Assembly (NCBI GenBank): GCA_026400425.1
Contig: JAPLPC010000375.1
Location: 1 to 6,670, forward strand
Reading direction: 5' to 3'
DNA: 6,670 nucleotides
Origin: Hyphomicrobiales bacterium
GTDB taxonomy: Bacteria; Pseudomonadota; Alphaproteobacteria; Rhizobiales; Xanthobacteraceae
Part shown: piece by piece, positions 6,648 through 6,670 of the stretch
Layout of the letters: every line of letters starts with the position of its first letter
Numbering within the stretch: the first letter of the stretch is position 1
Translations under genes and position numbers: made by a program
Notes under the pieces: model-generated
Told to the model about the DNA's origin: nothing
What the model saw: only the letters and a program-made list of their open reading frames with translations
Database searches by the model: none

Positions 6648-6670
6648 ACTCTCCGCGAGCTCGGAGCGCC

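Noticed and set aside
1..6670. CRISPR arrays, tRNA/rRNA genes, insertion sequences
   Set aside because: I saw no spaced direct repeats, no tRNA-like cloverleaf and no transposase or terminal inverted repeats. The window is almost wholly coding.

Overview
The window is GC-rich (by eye roughly 60-65%) and densely coded, with every real gene on the + strand. Codon use, the style of the molybdenum hydroxylase genes and a GC-rich palindrome after the last gene (CCCTCTCC...GGAGAGGG followed by TCGGGGTGAGGGG) suggest an alphaproteobacterium, most like the Bradyrhizobium / Rhodopseudomonas / Afipia group. That placement is an inference from sequence style; no taxonomic marker gene is present.

Layout: (1) bases 1-952 hold the 3' part of an amidohydrolase/deacetylase-type metallohydrolase whose N-terminus lies outside the window. 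(2) After a 3-base gap, 956-3337 encodes the molybdopterin-binding large subunit of a xanthine dehydrogenase/CO dehydrogenase-type hydroxylase. (3) 3334-4167 encodes its FAD subunit, joined to the large subunit by an ATGA stop/start overlap. (4) 4164-5366, again with an ATGA overlap, encodes a [2Fe-2S] subunit fused in frame to a CoxG-like SRPBCC domain. (5) A 79-base gap contains a possible 28-codon minicistron that overlaps the neighbouring genes by ATGA at both ends. (6) 5446-6600 encodes a secreted branched-chain-amino-acid-type (LivJ-like) ABC substrate-binding protein. (7) 6601-6670 is non-coding and carries a REP-like stem-loop.

Taken together this looks like a catabolic operon. A periplasmic binding protein would capture a small organic compound, a three-subunit Mo/FAD/2x[2Fe-2S] enzyme would hydroxylate it, and a metal-dependent amidohydrolase would cleave an ester, amide or ring amide before or after that step. 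The substrate cannot be read from the sequence. The large subunit lacks the AYRCSFR cysteine loop of true (form I) CO dehydrogenases, so despite Cox-like subunits it is probably not a CO oxidiser. The feature most worth following up is the fusion of the electron-transfer subunit to CoxG, which would tether a membrane- or quinone-docking module to the iron-sulfur exit point of the enzyme.
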